A DNA stretch of 64,000 bases from Kineococcus xinjiangensis (GCF_002934625.1 NZ_PTJD01000001.1:248001-312000), one strand, 5' to 3'. Counted from the first letter of the stretch, positions 30,121 to 41,605 are shown. Made by a program: numbers and translations. The notes: generated from the letters alone by a model not told the origin.

Positions 30121-31635
30121 TCAGCCCAGCCGCGCCCGCAGGGCCCGCAGCCGCCGCAGGGACGACTCCCGGCCGAGGATCTCCATCGACTCGAACAGCG
30201 GCGGCGAGACGCGCCGTCCCGTGACGGCCGTGCGCAGCGGCGCGAAGGCGAACTTCGGCTTCACGCCGAGGCCGTCGACCACCGCGGCGCGCAGCGCGGC
30301 CTCCAGTGCCGGGGTCGACCACTCCGCCAGCTCCTCCAGCGCCCCCACGGAGGCGTCGAGCACGTCGGCCGCCTCCGGGCGCAGCGCCGCGACGGACTCC
30401 TCCTCCAGCACCAGCTCCTCGTCGGCGGCGAAGAGGAACCCGAGCATGCCCGGCGCCTGCCCCAGCAGCGTCATGCGCTCCTGCACGAGCGGGGCCGCGG
30501 CGGCCAGGCGCTCCAGCTGCTCCTGCGCCGGCTCCGCGGGCAGCACCCCGGCCGCCTGCAGGTAGGGCACCAGCCGGGCGCGGAAGTCCTCCGGGGCCAG
30601 CATCCGCAGGTGCGCCGCGTTGATGGCCTCGGCCTTGGCCTGGTCGAAGCGCGCCGGGTTGGCGTTGACGTCGGCCACGTCGAACGCGGTGACCATCTCC
30701 GACAGCATGAAGACGTCGCGGTCCTCCGCGATGCCCCAGCCCAGCAGGGCCAGGTAGTTCAGCAGCCCCTCCGGCACGAAGCCGCGGTCGCGGTGGTGGA
30801 AGAGGTTGGACTCCGGGTCGCGCTTGGACAGCTTCTTGTTGCCCTCGCCCATCACGTAGGGCAGGTGCCCGAAGACCGGGACGTGCGCGGCGACGCCGAT
30901 GTCCAGCAGCGCGTCGTAGAGGGCGAGCTGACGGGCGGTGGACGAGAGGAGGTCCTCCCCGCGCAGGACGTGCGTGATGCCCATCAGGGCGTCGTCGACG
31001 GGGTTGACGAGCGTGTACAGCGGCTCCCCGTTGGCCCGGACCAGCACCGGGTCCGGGAAGGAACCGGCCTTGAACTCCACCCGCCCGCGGACGAGGTCGT
31101 CGAAGGCGTAGTCGCGGTCCGGCACGCGCAGCCGCAGCGTGGGCTCGCGGCCCTCCGCGCGGAACACCTCGACCTGCTCCGGGCTCAGGTCGCGGTCGAA
31201 GTTGTCGTAGCCCAGCACCTTCGGCCGCCCCGCCGCCTCGTGGCGGGCCTCGATCTCCTCCGCGGTGGAGAAGCTCTCGTAGAGGTGCCCGGCCGCGCGC
31301 AGGCGGGCGATGACGTCGGCGTAGAGCTCCCGGCGCCGGCTCTGCCGGTACGGCTCGTGCGGGCCGCCGACGTCGACGCCCTCGTCCCAGTCCAGGCCCA
31401 GCCAGCGCAGCGCCTCGACGATCTGGGCGTAGCTCTCCTCGGAGTCCCGGGCGGCGTCGGTGTCCTCGATGCGGAAGACGAGCCGGCCGCCGGTGTGCCG
31501 GGCGTAGGCCCAGTTGAACAGCGCCGTGCGGATGAGACCGACGTGCGGGGTCCCCGTGGGCGAGGGGCAGAAGCGGACGCGCACCTGCTGGGAGGCGGGG
31601 GCGGTCTCGGGCGCGGGAGCGGATGCGTTCGTCAT
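30121..31635 (-). CDS. gltX: Glutamyl-tRNA synthetase
   Basis: Class I synthetase that charges tRNA-Glu (and, in many actinobacteria, tRNA-Gln for amidation). The HIGH-type motif lies in [27 protein letters not shown] and the KMSKS-type motif in [11 protein letters not shown]. The 504-aa length is normal. It lies directly upstream of tRNA-Gln and two tRNA-Glu genes, a fitting association. The FAH-family gene precedes it by 47 bp on the same strand. Confidence 0.97.
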   Translation of the reverse strand: MTNASAPAPETAPASQQVRVRFCPSPTGTPHVGLIRTALFNWAYARHTGGRLVFRIEDTDAARDSEESYAQIVEALRWLGLDWDEGVDVGGPHEPYRQSRRRELYADVIARLRAAGHLYESFSTAEEIEARHEAAGRPKVLGYDNFDRDLSPEQVEVFRAEGREPTLRLRVPDRDYAFDDLVRGRVEFKAGSFPDPVLVRANGEPLYTLVNPVDDALMGITHVLRGEDLLSSTARQLALYDALLDIGVAAHVPVFGHLPYVMGEGNKKLSKRDPESNLFHHRDRGFVPEGLLNYLALLGWGIAEDRDVFMLSEMVTAFDVADVNANPARFDQAKAEAINAAHLRMLAPEDFRARLVPYLQAAGVLPAEPAQEQLERLAAAAPLVQERMTLLGQAPGMLGFLFAADEELVLEEESVAALRPEAADVLDASVGALEELAEWSTPALEAALRAAVVDGLGVKPKFAFAPLRTAVTGRRVSPPLFESMEILGRESSLRRLRALRARLG

Positions 31636-31682
31636 GGCCGCCCCAGCCTAGAGCCCGCTCCCGGCCCCCTCACCGTGGCGGC

Positions 31683-32459
31683 TCAGCGCGCGACGAACGG
31701 GTTCTCCAGCACGCCGATGCCCTCGACCTCGACGCTCACGCGCTGTCCCGCCCGCACGGGGCCGACGCCCTCGGGCGTGCCGGTCATGATGATGTCGCCG
31801 GGCAGCAGCGTCATGGCGGTGGAGACGTGCGCCACGAGGCTCGCCACGTCCCGGACCATCAGCGAGGTCCGCCCGTCCTGCACGAGCTCCCCGTCCAGCC
31901 GGGTGGTGATGCGCAGGTCCGCGGGGTCGAGCTCCGTCTCGATCCACGGGCCGATCGGGCAGAAGCCGTCGGCGCCCTTGGCCCGCCACCACTGGCCGTC
32001 GCTCTTCTGCCGGTCGCGGGCGGTCACGTCGTTGGCGACGGTGTAGCCGAAGACCACCTCGGGCACGCGCTCCACCGGGACGTCGCGGCAGAAGCGGCCG
32101 ATGACCACGGCGAGCTCGCCCTCGTAGTGCACCTCGCCCGCCCAGTCCGGGATGGCCACGGGGTCGCCGGGGCCGGCCACGGAGGTGTTCGGGGCGAGGA
32201 AGACGAGGGGCTCGGCGGGGACCTCGTTGCCGAGCTCGGCGGCGTGGGCGGCGTAGTTGCGGCCGATCCCGATCACCTTGCTGCGGGGGATGACGGGGGC
32301 GAGCAGCCGGGCCTCGGCCAGCGGCACCCGCTTGCCGGTGGGGCTCAGCGGCGTGTGCAGCGGGTCGCCCGCGACGACGAGGAGCTCCTCCTCCCCCGGC
32401 CCGCCCTCGACGACGGCGAATCGGGGGTCTTCTCCGGTGGTGAACCTGGCGATGCGCAC
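31683..32459 (-). CDS. Fumarylacetoacetate hydrolase (FAH) family protein
   Basis: A 258-aa FAH-fold enzyme. Motifs: [38 protein letters not shown], the metal-ligand block [13 protein letters not shown] and [14 protein letters not shown], and [15 protein letters not shown] near the C-terminus. Members hydrolyse or decarboxylate beta-diketo acids or oxaloacetate; the exact substrate is not readable here. GTG 32459 gives the usual [19 protein letters not shown] start. It lies just upstream of gltX, as in many actinomycetes. Confidence 0.9.
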   Translation of the reverse strand: MRIARFTTGEDPRFAVVEGGPGEEELLVVAGDPLHTPLSPTGKRVPLAEARLLAPVIPRSKVIGIGRNYAAHAAELGNEVPAEPLVFLAPNTSVAGPGDPVAIPDWAGEVHYEGELAVVIGRFCRDVPVERVPEVVFGYTVANDVTARDRQKSDGQWWRAKGADGFCPIGPWIETELDPADLRITTRLDGELVQDGRTSLMVRDVASLVAHVSTAMTLLPGDIIMTGTPEGVGPVRAGQRVSVEVEGIGVLENPFVAR

Positions 32460-32543
32460 GGCGCCCACCGTAGCGAGGTCCGCGCACGCCGCCCCCGCCG
32501 GTGCGACGCGTCGGGCCGGGGATCCGGCGTCGGGGCCGAGCCG

Positions 32544-32585
32544 CCGGTGGCGGGCGCTCACCCGAGGGCGCTCACCCGCCACCGG
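32544..32585 (-). terminator. Terminator after cimA
   Basis: CCGGTGGCGGG (32544-32554) pairs with 32575-32585, 16 bp beyond the cimA stop; the loop holds a short tandem GGGCGCTCACCCG repeat. Confidence 0.7.
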
Positions 32586-32600
32586 GGCGCGGGAGCGGCC

Positions 32601-34238
32601 TCAGCGGCGGGCCACCCCGGCCTTGAGCAGGCCGTAGGTCAGGCCGTCGACCATGGCCTCCCAGCTGGCCTCGACGAGGTTGGGCCCCACCCCGACCGTC
32701 GTCCAGGAGCGGCGGCCGTCGCTGGTCTCGATGAGGACGCGGGTCACCGCGTCGGTGCCGTGCGCGGCGTCGAGGATGCGGACCTTGAAGTCGACCAGCT
32801 CGAGGGTCGCCAGCTCCGGGTAGGCCGGCAGCAGCGCCTCCCGCAGGGCCGCGTCGAGGGCGTTGACGGGGCCGTTGCCCTCCCCCGTGGCGATGATCCG
32901 GCGGCCGCCGGCGTGCACCTTCACGGTCGCCTCGGAGACCCGGACGCCCTGCGCGGGCGACTCCATGATGATCCGCCAGCTCTCCACGTCGAAGAACGCC
33001 GGCCGCGCCCCGTCGGCGTACTCCCGCAGCAGCAGCTCGAACGAGGCGTCCGCGGCCTCGTAGGTGTAGCCGCCCGCCTCGTCCGCCTTGACGCGGTCGG
33101 TGACCCGGGTCAGCAGGTCCCGGTCGCCGCCGAGGTCGACGCCGAGCTCGCGGCCCTTCAGCTCGATGCTGGCCCGCCCGGCCATGTCCGAGACGAGCAT
33201 CCGCATGTCGTTGCCGACGAGCTGCGGGTCGATGTGCTGGTAGAGGTCGGGGTCCACGCGGATCGCGGAGGCGTGCAGCCCGGCCTTGTGCGCGAACGCG
33301 CTCGCCCCGTAGTACGGCGCCCGGTTCATCGGCGGCACGTTGGTGATCTCGGAGACCGTGTGGGCGATGCGGGTGGCCTCGCGCAGCGCCCCCGGCGGCA
33401 GCGCGGGGATGCCGAGCTTGAGCTCCAGGTCCGCCACGATCGTGAGCAGGTCGGCGTTGCCGGTGCGCTCGCCGTAGCCGTTGAGCGTGCCCTGCACGTG
33501 CATCGCCCCGGCCGCCAGCGCCGCGAGGGAGTTCGCCACGGCACAGCCGGTGTCGTTGTGGCAGTGGATGCCCAGCGGTGCCGCGGTCGCCTCCCGCACC
33601 GCCGCGACGATCTCGCCCACCTGCGGCGGCAGCATCCCGCCGTTGGTGTCGCACAGCACGACGACCTCGGCTCCCGCCTCCACCGCCGTGCGCACCACCC
33701 GCAGCGCGTAGCCGGGGTCGGCGAGGTAGCCGTCGAAGAAGTGCTCCGCGTCCAGCATCACGCGGCGGCCCTCGCCGGTGAGGAAGGTCACCGTGTCGGT
33801 GACCATCGCGAGGTTCTCCTCCAGCGTCGTGCGCAGCGCCGCGGTGACGTGGCGCGCGTCGCTCTTGGCCACGAGCGTCACGACCGGGGCCTCGGAGTCC
33901 AGCAGCGCCCGCACCTGCGGGTCGGACGCGGCCGTCCCGCCGGGCTTGCGGGTGGAGCCGAACGCCGCCAGGACGGCGCGCTGCAGCGTCAGCTCCTTCG
34001 CCGCCCGGGCGAAGAACTCCGTGTCCCGGGGGATCGCCCCGGGCCAGCCGCCCTCGATGAACCCCACGCCGAGCTCGTCGAGCTGCTGGGCGATCTGCAG
34101 CTTGTCGTGCACCGAGAGGGCCAGGCCCTCCTGCTGCGCGCCGTCACGGAGGGTCGTGTCGTACACGTCGAGCCGGCGGCGGCTCGGCGTCGGGCCGTTC
34201 TCGGCCGGGGGGTTGTCGAGCGGGGAGTTCTCAGACAA
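32601..34238 (-). CDS. cimA: Citramalate synthase / 2-isopropylmalate-synthase-like enzyme
   Basis: A 545-aa HMGL-family enzyme that condenses acetyl-CoA with a 2-oxoacid. Motifs are [28 protein letters not shown], the metal site in [38 protein letters not shown] and [10 protein letters not shown], then a C-terminal LeuA-type allosteric domain ([27 protein letters not shown]). This architecture is the CimA type, which uses pyruvate to open a threonine-independent route to isoleucine; the substrate is inferred. Its ATG overlaps the ilvE 3' end by eight bases, so the pair is an operon. Confidence 0.92.
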   Translation of the reverse strand: MSENSPLDNPPAENGPTPSRRRLDVYDTTLRDGAQQEGLALSVHDKLQIAQQLDELGVGFIEGGWPGAIPRDTEFFARAAKELTLQRAVLAAFGSTRKPGGTAASDPQVRALLDSEAPVVTLVAKSDARHVTAALRTTLEENLAMVTDTVTFLTGEGRRVMLDAEHFFDGYLADPGYALRVVRTAVEAGAEVVVLCDTNGGMLPPQVGEIVAAVREATAAPLGIHCHNDTGCAVANSLAALAAGAMHVQGTLNGYGERTGNADLLTIVADLELKLGIPALPPGALREATRIAHTVSEITNVPPMNRAPYYGASAFAHKAGLHASAIRVDPDLYQHIDPQLVGNDMRMLVSDMAGRASIELKGRELGVDLGGDRDLLTRVTDRVKADEAGGYTYEAADASFELLLREYADGARPAFFDVESWRIIMESPAQGVRVSEATVKVHAGGRRIIATGEGNGPVNALDAALREALLPAYPELATLELVDFKVRILDAAHGTDAVTRVLIETSDGRRSWTTVGVGPNLVEASWEAMVDGLTYGLLKAGVARR

Positions 34239-35331
34239 GGCGCCGCATCCATCCGTGGGTGTCCTCCGCGCGCCCGTACTGCAGGTCCAGCAGGGCCGTG
34301 CGGATGCTCTGGGTGACCTCGCCGATCTCGCCGCCGCCGTGGACGAGCTCGCCCTCGCGGCTGACCAGGCGGCCGACGGGCGTGACGACCGCGGCGGTGC
34401 CGCAGGCGAAGACCTCGGTGATGCGCCCGGACTGCACGCCCTCGCGCCACTCGTCGATGCCGATGCGGCGCTCCTCGACCTTGCGGCCGGCGTCGGCGGC
34501 GAGCTGCAGGATGCTCGAGCGGGTGATGCCCTCGAGGATGGAACCGGACAGCGCGGGCGTGACGATGCTGCCGTCGTCGTGGACGAAGTACAGGTTCATC
34601 CCGCCCAGCTCCTCCACCCAGCGGTGCTCCGCCGCGTCGAGGAAGCACACCTGGTCGCAGCCCTGGGCGACGGCCTCCTGCTGCGGCAGCAGGCTGGCGG
34701 CGTAGTTGCCGCCGCACTTGGCCGCCCCGGTGCCGCCGGGGGCGGCGCGCGTGTAGTCCTCGGACAGCCAGATCGAGACCGGCTTCAGCCCGCCGGAGAA
34801 GTAGCTGCCTGCCGGGGAGGCGATGACGAGGTAGCGCACCTCGCGGGCGGGCCGCACCCCGAGGAACGCTTCCGTGGCGATCATGAAGGGGCGCAGGTAG
34901 AGGCTGGACTCCCCGCCGGTGGGGACCCACGCCTCGTCGGCGCGCACGAGCTGCTCGACGGAGGCGAGGAAGGCGGCCTCGGGCAGCTCCGGCAGAGCCA
35001 GGCGCCGGGCGGAGCGGGCCAGGCGCGCGGCGTTGGCCTCCGGGCGGAAGGCCCACACGCTGCCGTCGCCGTGGCGGTACGCCTTGAGCCCCTCGAAGAT
35101 CTCCTGCGCGTAGTGCAGCACCGCGGCAGCCGGGTCGAGCGTCAGCGGCGCGTAGGGGACGACGGCGTCGTCGTGCCACCCGGCGTCGGCGGTCCAGGTC
35201 GCCGTCGCCATGTGGTCGGTGAAGTGGTTGCCGAACCCGGGGCTGGCGAGGATCTCCTCGCGGCGGACCTGCGCTACGGGCGTGGTCGAGGGCCGGAGGG
35301 CGAATTCGAGGGCTGTGCTCGTGGCGCTCAT
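34231..35331 (-). CDS. ilvE: Branched-chain amino-acid aminotransferase
   Basis: IlvE performs the last step of Leu/Ile/Val synthesis. It is a 366-aa fold-type IV PLP enzyme: [52 protein letters not shown], the PLP-lysine block [18 protein letters not shown], and [17 protein letters not shown]. Start ATG 35331 has an AAGGAG site six bases upstream; another ATG at 35337 lies inside that spacing. It forms an operon with cimA and is separated from upstream leuB by a hairpin. Confidence 0.96.
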   Translation of the reverse strand: MSATSTALEFALRPSTTPVAQVRREEILASPGFGNHFTDHMATATWTADAGWHDDAVVPYAPLTLDPAAAVLHYAQEIFEGLKAYRHGDGSVWAFRPEANAARLARSARRLALPELPEAAFLASVEQLVRADEAWVPTGGESSLYLRPFMIATEAFLGVRPAREVRYLVIASPAGSYFSGGLKPVSIWLSEDYTRAAPGGTGAAKCGGNYAASLLPQQEAVAQGCDQVCFLDAAEHRWVEELGGMNLYFVHDDGSIVTPALSGSILEGITRSSILQLAADAGRKVEERRIGIDEWREGVQSGRITEVFACGTAAVVTPVGRLVSREGELVHGGGEIGEVTQSIRTALLDLQYGRAEDTHGWMRRLV

Positions 35332-35472
35332 GCGCATCTCCTTCTCGACGTCTGGCGGGCGCCGTCGCCCGCCGCCTTCGGCACGTGGGTCCGTCCGGAT
35401 CCGGTCCGGGGGCACGTGGTCCTGCCGACGGTATCGCCTGCCGCCGGGGCCCCGGCGGGGCCCGCGGCGGGC

Positions 35473-35506
35473 GGTGCCGCCGGACGGGTGCGGGTCCGGC
35501 GGCACC
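35473..35506 (-). terminator. Hairpin between leuB and ilvE
   Basis: GGTGCCGCCGGA (35473-35484) pairs perfectly with 35495-35506 around a 10-base loop, 40 bp after the leuB stop and 142 bp before the ilvE start. It likely ends the leuB transcript; an attenuator role for ilvE is possible but no leader peptide is evident. Confidence 0.65.
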
Positions 35507-35545
35507 CTGCGCGACGCGCTCGGCCGCCGGACCCGGTCAACCGCG

Positions 35546-36598
35546 TCAGGAGGCCAGGGCCGCCAGGGCGTCGCCCACCTCGGCGGTGCGGCGCGGGCCG
35601 CTGATCTCGCCGGAGGCGCGGCGGCCGAGGTCGGTGGCGACGGCGCCCTGCACGCGGGCGGCGGCGTCGTCGAGCCCGAGGTGCTCCAGGAGCATCGCGA
35701 CGCTGAGGACGGCGGCGGTCGGGTCGGCCTTCTGCTGCCCGGCGATGTCGGGGGCGGAGCCGTGCACGGGCTCGAACATGCTCGGCGTGGTGCGGTCGGG
35801 GTTGACGTTGCCCGACGCGGCGAGGCCGATGCCGCCCGTGATCGCCGCTGCCAGGTCGGTGAGGATGTCGCCGAAGAGGTTGTCGGTGACGATCACGTCG
35901 AAGCGCGCGGGGTCGGTGACCAGGAAGATCGTCGCGGCGTCGACGTGCAGGTAGTCCACCGTCACGCTCGGGAACTCCGCCCCGACGGCCTCGACGGTGC
36001 GCCGCCACAGGTGGCCGGCGTGGACGAGGACGTTGTGCTTGTGCACCAGCGTCAGCTTCCGGCGGGGCCGGGCCGCGGCGCGCCGGAAGGCGTCGCGCAC
36101 GACGCGCTCCACGCCGTAGGCGGTGTTCACGCTGACCTCGGTGGCGATCTCGGCGGGCGTGCCGACCCGCAGGGCGCCGCCGTTGCCGACGTAGGGGCCC
36201 TCGGTGCCCTCGCGGACGACGACGAAGTCGACGGTGCCGGGGTCCGCGAGGGGGGTGGCCACGCCCGGGTAGAGCACGGACGGGCGCAGGTTGACGTACT
36301 GGTCGAGCTCGAAGCGCAGGCGCAGCAGCAGGCCGCGCTCCAGCACCCCGCTGGGCACGCCGGGGTCGCCGACCGCGCCGAGCAGGATGGCGTCGTGGCG
36401 GCGGATCTCGGCCAGCACCGAGTCCGGCAGGGTCTCCCCCGTCGCGTGCCAGCGGCGCGCCCCGAGGTCGTACTCGGTGGTCTCCACCTTGGCGGGGCCG
36501 CCGTCGAGGACCGCGCCGAGGACCTTCAGGGCCTCGGCGGTGACCTCGGTGCCGATGCCGTCGCCGGGGATGACCGCGAGGGAGAGGGTGTCAGCCAT
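35546..36598 (-). CDS. leuB: 3-isopropylmalate dehydrogenase
   Basis: LeuB oxidatively decarboxylates 3-isopropylmalate. The 350-aa actinobacterial-type protein begins [27 protein letters not shown]. Substrate arginines and the catalytic Lys lie in [16 protein letters not shown] and [13 protein letters not shown]; the metal/NAD block is [33 protein letters not shown] with [14 protein letters not shown]. It is upstream of ilvE-cimA on the same strand and divergent from the two-component system. Confidence 0.96.
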   Translation of the reverse strand: MADTLSLAVIPGDGIGTEVTAEALKVLGAVLDGGPAKVETTEYDLGARRWHATGETLPDSVLAEIRRHDAILLGAVGDPGVPSGVLERGLLLRLRFELDQYVNLRPSVLYPGVATPLADPGTVDFVVVREGTEGPYVGNGGALRVGTPAEIATEVSVNTAYGVERVVRDAFRRAAARPRRKLTLVHKHNVLVHAGHLWRRTVEAVGAEFPSVTVDYLHVDAATIFLVTDPARFDVIVTDNLFGDILTDLAAAITGGIGLAASGNVNPDRTTPSMFEPVHGSAPDIAGQQKADPTAAVLSVAMLLEHLGLDDAAARVQGAVATDLGRRASGEISGPRRTAEVGDALAALAS

Positions 36599-36761
36599 GG
36601 GAGCGCAGCCTAGCGCCCGCCGGCGGCCGCGGTCCCACCATCCGGTCGGGTCGTCCCACGATGCGGACGCGCTCGGGGCACCGCCTCCACCCCCGGTCGC
36701 ACGCCCGGCTCCCACCCGGGGCCGACGCGGACCCGGCCCGGCCGTCCCTACGCTCGGGCGG

Positions 36762-38471
36762 GTGCAGCACCCCTCCCCCGCCCGGGCCGTGCTCGACGGT
36801 CTGCGCGGGCACGCCCTCGCCGTCGACGCCGCCCTGATGGCGCCGCTGATCCTCACCGCGGCGGTCGTGGACGGCCACAGCGGCGAGCACCTCGTCGTCA
36901 CCCTCGGTCTGACCGCGCCGCTGATCTGGCGGCGGGCGGCTCCGGTGACCAGCGCGGCGGTCGTGGCCGCGTTCGCGCTGCTGGAGGTGCTCGCCCTGGA
37001 CGCCTTCCTCGTCGGCAACGTCGCCGTCCTCTTCTCCGTCTACGCCCTCGCCGCCCACGCCCCGCGCTGGGCTGCGGCCGGCGGCCTCGTCGTCGCCCTC
37101 CTCGGGGCCGGCCTCGCGGGGGTGGTCTTCTTCGGCGACAGCAGCGGGAGCGTGTTCGTCACGACGGGGATCATGTCGCTGCTGGCGGTCGTGGCCGCCG
37201 TCCTCGGCCTCGCGCGCCGCACCCGGCTCGCCCACGCCGACACCCCGGCACCGGCCCCGCCCGGCACCTCCGCGGGGCGGACCGCGCCCCCGCCGCCCGA
37301 GTGGGACTTCGAGGTGCGGCTGGCGGAGGCGGTGTCCTGGCTGCGGGGGCACCCGCTCGTCGTGGACGCGGTCATCGCCGGCGCACTCGCGCTGCTGCTC
37401 GTGCCCACCGGCGTCGCGATGGGCAGCGACGGCGGGCTCTTCCTCTCCGCCGCGCTGGTCGTCCCGCTCGCCTGGCGGCGGATGGCACCGGCCGCCAGCG
37501 CCGCCTGCGTCGCGGCGGCGGCGCTGCTGGAGGTGGTCCTCAGCTCCCAGTTCCTCCCCGCCAACGTGGCCGTGCTGGTCGCCGTCTACTCCCTGGCCGC
37601 CTACGCGCCGCGCTGGGCGCGCTACGCCGGGCTGGTCACCGCGCTCTTCGGGGCGCTGCTGGCCGCCGTGCGCTACGGCCCCGACACGGCCACCGACCTC
37701 ATCCTCCTGGTCCTCCTCGCCGTCAGCGCGGTGGCCGCCTACGCCCTCGGCATCGTCCGGCGGGCCCGCCTGCAGCACCTGGAGCAGCTCGCCGAGCGCG
37801 CCCGGCTGCTGGAGGTCGAGCGCGAGAACGAGTCGCGGCTGGCGGCCACCACCGAGCGCCAGCGCATCGCCCGCGAGATGCACGACGTCGTCGCCCACTC
37901 CCTCTCCGTGATCATCGCCCAGGCGGACGGCGGTCGCTACGCCGGGCGCAGCGACCCGCAGGCGGCGGTGGCCGCCCTGGAGACGATCGCCGGCACCGGT
38001 CGGCAGGCCCTCACCGACATGCGCTCGCTGCTCGGGGTGCTGCGGCAGGACCCCGGCAGCGAACTGCTCCCCCAGCCCGACGCCACCCAGATCCCCGCCC
38101 TGGTGGAGTCCGTCCGCCGCAGCGGCCTCGACGTCGACGTCAGCGTCGAGGGTGAACCGCGCCCCCTGCCGCCCGGCCCGGGCCTCGCCGCGTACCGGAT
38201 CGTGCAGGAGTCGCTGACCAACGTCCTGAAGCACTCCGGGCCCGCGAGCAGGGCCGCCGTGCTGGTGCGCTGGGAGGCCGACCGGCTGCGGCTGGTGGTC
38301 ATCGACGACGGCCGCGGGGCCGCGGCGGCCGGCCACGGCCGCGGCTCCGGCCAGGGCATCCGCGGCATGGCGGAGCGCGCCCACCTGCACGGCGGGCGCC
38401 TCAGTGCGGGGCCGCGCCCCGGTGGCGGCTTCGAGGTCCAGGCCGAGCTGCCCTACCCTCGCGGCTCGTGA
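36762..38471 (+). CDS. Two-component sensor histidine kinase with duplicated membrane sensor
   Basis: A 569-aa NarL-system (HisKA_3) kinase. Residues about 10-125 and 195-325 are two homologous four-helix membrane units, each with the pattern H-P/A-L-V-V-D-A...PL-W-R-R-A/M-AP...LLEV...NVAVL...YSLAA-APRWA, separated by a Pro-rich linker. The kinase core follows: [28 protein letters not shown] with phospho-His near residue 374, then the ATPase part with [18 protein letters not shown] and [28 protein letters not shown]. One copy of the membrane unit is usual. GTG 36762 is the start; its stop overlaps the regulator start (GTGA). Confidence 0.92.
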   Translation: MQHPSPARAVLDGLRGHALAVDAALMAPLILTAAVVDGHSGEHLVVTLGLTAPLIWRRAAPVTSAAVVAAFALLEVLALDAFLVGNVAVLFSVYALAAHAPRWAAAGGLVVALLGAGLAGVVFFGDSSGSVFVTTGIMSLLAVVAAVLGLARRTRLAHADTPAPAPPGTSAGRTAPPPPEWDFEVRLAEAVSWLRGHPLVVDAVIAGALALLLVPTGVAMGSDGGLFLSAALVVPLAWRRMAPAASAACVAAAALLEVVLSSQFLPANVAVLVAVYSLAAYAPRWARYAGLVTALFGALLAAVRYGPDTATDLILLVLLAVSAVAAYALGIVRRARLQHLEQLAERARLLEVERENESRLAATTERQRIAREMHDVVAHSLSVIIAQADGGRYAGRSDPQAAVAALETIAGTGRQALTDMRSLLGVLRQDPGSELLPQPDATQIPALVESVRRSGLDVDVSVEGEPRPLPPGPGLAAYRIVQESLTNVLKHSGPASRAAVLVRWEADRLRLVVIDDGRGAAAAGHGRGSGQGIRGMAERAHLHGGRLSAGPRPGGGFEVQAELPYPRGS

Positions 38472-39199
38472 CGGCCACCCCCTGCGACCCCGCCACCGGC
38501 GCCCCCGTGCGGGTCGTCCTCGTGGACGACCAGCAGCTCGTGCGGGCGGGCTTCCGGATGGTGCTGGACTCCCAGCCGGACCTCACCGTGGTCGCCGAGG
38601 CCTCCGACGGCGCCGAGGCGGTGGAGCTGCTCCGGCGCACCGCCGCGGACGTGGTGCTGATGGACGTGCGCATGCCGCGCATGGACGGCATCGAGGCCAC
38701 CCGCCGCATCGTGGCGGCGCCCGGGCCCGCCGGGCACGCCCCGCGCGTCGTGGTCCTGACCACCTTCGACCTCGACGAGTACGTCGTCTCCGCGATCGCC
38801 GCCGGGGCCAGCGGCTTCCTCCTCAAGGACGCCCCGCCGGAGGAGATGCTCACCGCGGTGCGCACCGTCCACGCCGGTGACGCGGTCATCGCCGCGAGCT
38901 CCACCCGCAGGCTGCTGCAGCACGTCGGGCCGTTGCTGCGCGCCGAGGGCGGGGGTGGCAGCGCCCGGGTCCCTCCCGACCTCACCCCCCGGGAGCTCGA
39001 GGTGCTCGTGCTGATGGCCCACGGCCTGAGCAACACCGAGATCGCGGAGCGGTTCGTGGTCTCCGAGGCGACGGTGAAGACGCACGTCGGGCGCGTCCTC
39101 GCCAAGACGGGTTCCCGCGACCGCGTGCAGGCAGTGGTCCTGGCCTACGCCTCCGGCCTGGTGCAGCCGGGCGAGGTCCTGCGCGACGCCGCGTCCTGA
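38468..39199 (+). CDS. NarL/LuxR-family response regulator
   Basis: A 243-aa regulator: receiver domain VRVVLVDDQQLVRAGFRMVL...ADVVLMDVRMPRMDGIEATRR with phospho-acceptor Asp66, switch threonine in VVLTTFDLDEYV and Lys in GFLLKDAPPEEM. The C-terminal LuxR-type helix-turn-helix is LTPRELEVLVLMAHGLSNTEIAERFVVSEATVKTHVGRVLAKTGSRDRVQAV. It overlaps the kinase gene by four bases and is its cognate partner; target genes are not evident. Confidence 0.95.
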   Translation: MTATPCDPATGAPVRVVLVDDQQLVRAGFRMVLDSQPDLTVVAEASDGAEAVELLRRTAADVVLMDVRMPRMDGIEATRRIVAAPGPAGHAPRVVVLTTFDLDEYVVSAIAAGASGFLLKDAPPEEMLTAVRTVHAGDAVIAASSTRRLLQHVGPLLRAEGGGGSARVPPDLTPRELEVLVLMAHGLSNTEIAERFVVSEATVKTHVGRVLAKTGSRDRVQAVVLAYASGLVQPGEVLRDAAS

Positions 39200-39328
39200 C
39201 CCGGCCCGGCGCCCCCTGCTCGCAGCCCCCTCGGCCCGGCCCGGGCGACGGCACGGCCGGGACTCCCAACGGGTGAGCTGCGCCGCCACGGCTCAAGGGC
39301 CTCGCGCGCCCCTGCCGATCCCCGGAGA

Positions 39329-41605
39329 GTGTCCGAGTCGGCGACGGCGGCGGGGCGCGTCTCCCGGCCGGGCCGGGCGGGGCGCGCCCCGGCGCTGCTG
39401 TGCGCCGTCGCCGCGCTGACCGCGGCGCTCGCACTGCTGCCGCTGCCGGTGTCCGCACCGCTCCTCGCGGCCCAGTTGCTGGCCTTCGCCGCCCTGGCGG
39501 TGAAGCTGCGCGAGCGCCGCCGGCAGGGGCGCCGCGCCGACCGGGGTGTCTGGCCGGCGCTGGTGGCGGCCGCCGCCCTGGCGATCACCGCCGAGGTCGG
39601 GGGCAGCGCGCACCGGGGCGCGCTGCCGGTGTCGCTGACGATGACGGCGGCCTTCCTGCTCGTGAGCCACAGCCAGCTGCAGCTGCTGCGCCAGCGGGTG
39701 CGCAGCCTGGCGGGCGCGGCCCGTCTCGACATCGCCGCCTCCACCACCTCCGCCTCCGCCATCGCGGTGGCGCTGCTGATGCCGCGCCTGCAGGAGAGCA
39801 CGGACCTGCCCGCCGGGGCGGTGCTCGCCCTCCTCGTCGCCGCGGTGGCGGGGGTGGCGGTGCTGCTCCAGGCCACCGCGTGCGCGGTCCTGACCGCCCG
39901 GGCGCCCGACCGCCGGATCCTGCTGGTCGGCGGCGGCGCCCTCCTGCTGCTCGTGCCCGACGCCGTCGACGTGCACCTCCTCGCAACGGGACCCGGCGCG
40001 GTGCTCCCGACGGCGGTGCACGGCGCCGCGACGGCCCTGGCGCTGGCGGCGTGGGCAGTGGCGTCGCGGATGCCCCGGCCCGCGCCCGCCCCGCGACTGG
40101 ACGAGAGCGCCGGTGCGGTGGCGATCGGACCGGCCCTCATCGTGCCGCTCTGCCTGGCGCTGCTGTGGTGGGACCACGTCCGCGCGCTGCCCACCCAGGC
40201 CGTGGCGCTGGCACTGGCCACGCTGGTCCTGCTCTCCCTGAAGGCCACGACGGTCGTGCACCGGCTGGCGCAGCTGAACTCCACCCGCCGGCAGGCGCTG
40301 ACCGACCCCCTGACGCACCTGGGCAACCGGCGCGCCCTGACGGCCCGGCTCCACGAGCTCGAGGGCGGGGACGAGCCGTTCTCGCTGTCGCTGGTCGACC
40401 TCGACGGCTTCCGGGAGGTCAACGACACCCTCGGGCACGAGGCGGGCGACGAGCTGCTGCGGCAGGTCGCGGCGCGCCTGCGCGAGGGCTGCGGCGCCGA
40501 CGACCTCGTGGTCCGGCAGGGCGGCGACGAGTTCGCGCTCCTCTCCCCTGGCAGCACCCTGGAGGCGGCGACCGAGCGCGCGCAACGCCTCCACGACCTG
40601 CTGCGGGTGCCGTACCTGCTGGAGGGCAAGCGGGTCCACGTGGGCGGCAGCCTGGGCGTGACCGCGAGCCCGGGCCGCGGGCCGGTCGCCGACGTGCTGC
40701 TGCGCCAGGCCGACGCCGCCCTGCACGCCGCGCAGGCGGGCGGCGGCGGGGCCGTGGCCTACTCGGCGGAGCTGGACGAGGCCCGGCAGCGGGCGGCGGA
40801 GACGGTGGCGCAGCTCCTCGACGCGGTGGGCTCCCCGCGCCGCCGCGGCGGCCCCGGCCCGGGCGGGCGGATCGTGGCGCACTACCAGCCGCAGATGGAC
40901 CCGCTCACGGGCGCCGTCGTGGGGGCGGAGGCCCTCGTCCGCTGGGAGCACCCCACCCGCGGGGTGCTCGCGCCGTTCCACTTCCTCGCCGCCGCCGAGG
41001 AGCACGGCCTGATGCCCGCCCTGACGGAGCTGATGCTGGAGGACGCGCTGACCAGGGTGAAGCAGTGGCGCGAGCTGGGCTGCGACCGGATCTCCGTCAA
41101 CGTGTCGGCCACCTGCCTGCGCGACGACCGGCTGGTGGCGACGGTGCGTGCGGGCCTCCTGCGGCACGGCGTCCCGGCCTCGTCCCTGGTGCTGGAGATC
41201 ACCGAGACGGAGATCATCGAGGACCTCGCCACGAGCAAGCGGGTGCTCGCGGAGCTGGTGGAGCTCGGGGTGGGGGTCAGCATCGACGACTACGGCACGG
41301 GGTACTCGTCGCTGGCCCACTTGCGCGACCTGCCGGTGGAGGAGCTGAAGCTGGACCGCTCCTTCACCGCAGAGCTGGTCACGGACGCCCGGACCCGGGC
41401 CATCGTGCGCACGACCGTCGACATGGCTCACAGCCTCGGGCTGCGGCTCGTCGCCGAGGGCGTGGAGGACGCCCGCACGCTGGAGGTGCTGCGCCTGCTC
41501 GGGGTGGACCAGACGCAGGGCTACTTCCACAGCAGGCCGGTGCCGCCGGCGGAGCTGTCCGCCTGGTTGCGCGAGAACGCGGCGGCCCGGCCGCGGGTGC
41601 ACTGA
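39329..41605 (+). CDS. Membrane-bound GGDEF-EAL protein (cyclic di-GMP turnover)
   Basis: A 758-aa protein with roughly eight or nine transmembrane helices in residues 20-310, a GGDEF domain (SLVDLDGFREVNDTLGHEAGDELL, intact RQGGDEFALL near residue 398) and an EAL domain. The EAL catalytic set is complete: GAEALVRWEH, ISVNVSATCL, LEITETEII, SIDDYGTGYSS, KLDRSF, LVAEGVEDA and QGYFHSRP. Both diguanylate cyclase and phosphodiesterase activity are therefore possible. The N-terminal membrane part is Ala/Leu-rich and its ligand is unknown. It starts at GTG 39329. Confidence 0.93.
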   Translation: MSESATAAGRVSRPGRAGRAPALLCAVAALTAALALLPLPVSAPLLAAQLLAFAALAVKLRERRRQGRRADRGVWPALVAAAALAITAEVGGSAHRGALPVSLTMTAAFLLVSHSQLQLLRQRVRSLAGAARLDIAASTTSASAIAVALLMPRLQESTDLPAGAVLALLVAAVAGVAVLLQATACAVLTARAPDRRILLVGGGALLLLVPDAVDVHLLATGPGAVLPTAVHGAATALALAAWAVASRMPRPAPAPRLDESAGAVAIGPALIVPLCLALLWWDHVRALPTQAVALALATLVLLSLKATTVVHRLAQLNSTRRQALTDPLTHLGNRRALTARLHELEGGDEPFSLSLVDLDGFREVNDTLGHEAGDELLRQVAARLREGCGADDLVVRQGGDEFALLSPGSTLEAATERAQRLHDLLRVPYLLEGKRVHVGGSLGVTASPGRGPVADVLLRQADAALHAAQAGGGGAVAYSAELDEARQRAAETVAQLLDAVGSPRRRGGPGPGGRIVAHYQPQMDPLTGAVVGAEALVRWEHPTRGVLAPFHFLAAAEEHGLMPALTELMLEDALTRVKQWRELGCDRISVNVSATCLRDDRLVATVRAGLLRHGVPASSLVLEITETEIIEDLATSKRVLAELVELGVGVSIDDYGTGYSSLAHLRDLPVEELKLDRSFTAELVTDARTRAIVRTTVDMAHSLGLRLVAEGVEDARTLEVLRLLGVDQTQGYFHSRPVPPAELSAWLRENAAARPRVH

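Noticed and set aside
36591-38390. 599-codon minus-strand frame opposite the histidine kinase
   Set aside because: Shadow of the kinase; His/Gly/Arg-rich antisense product without domains.
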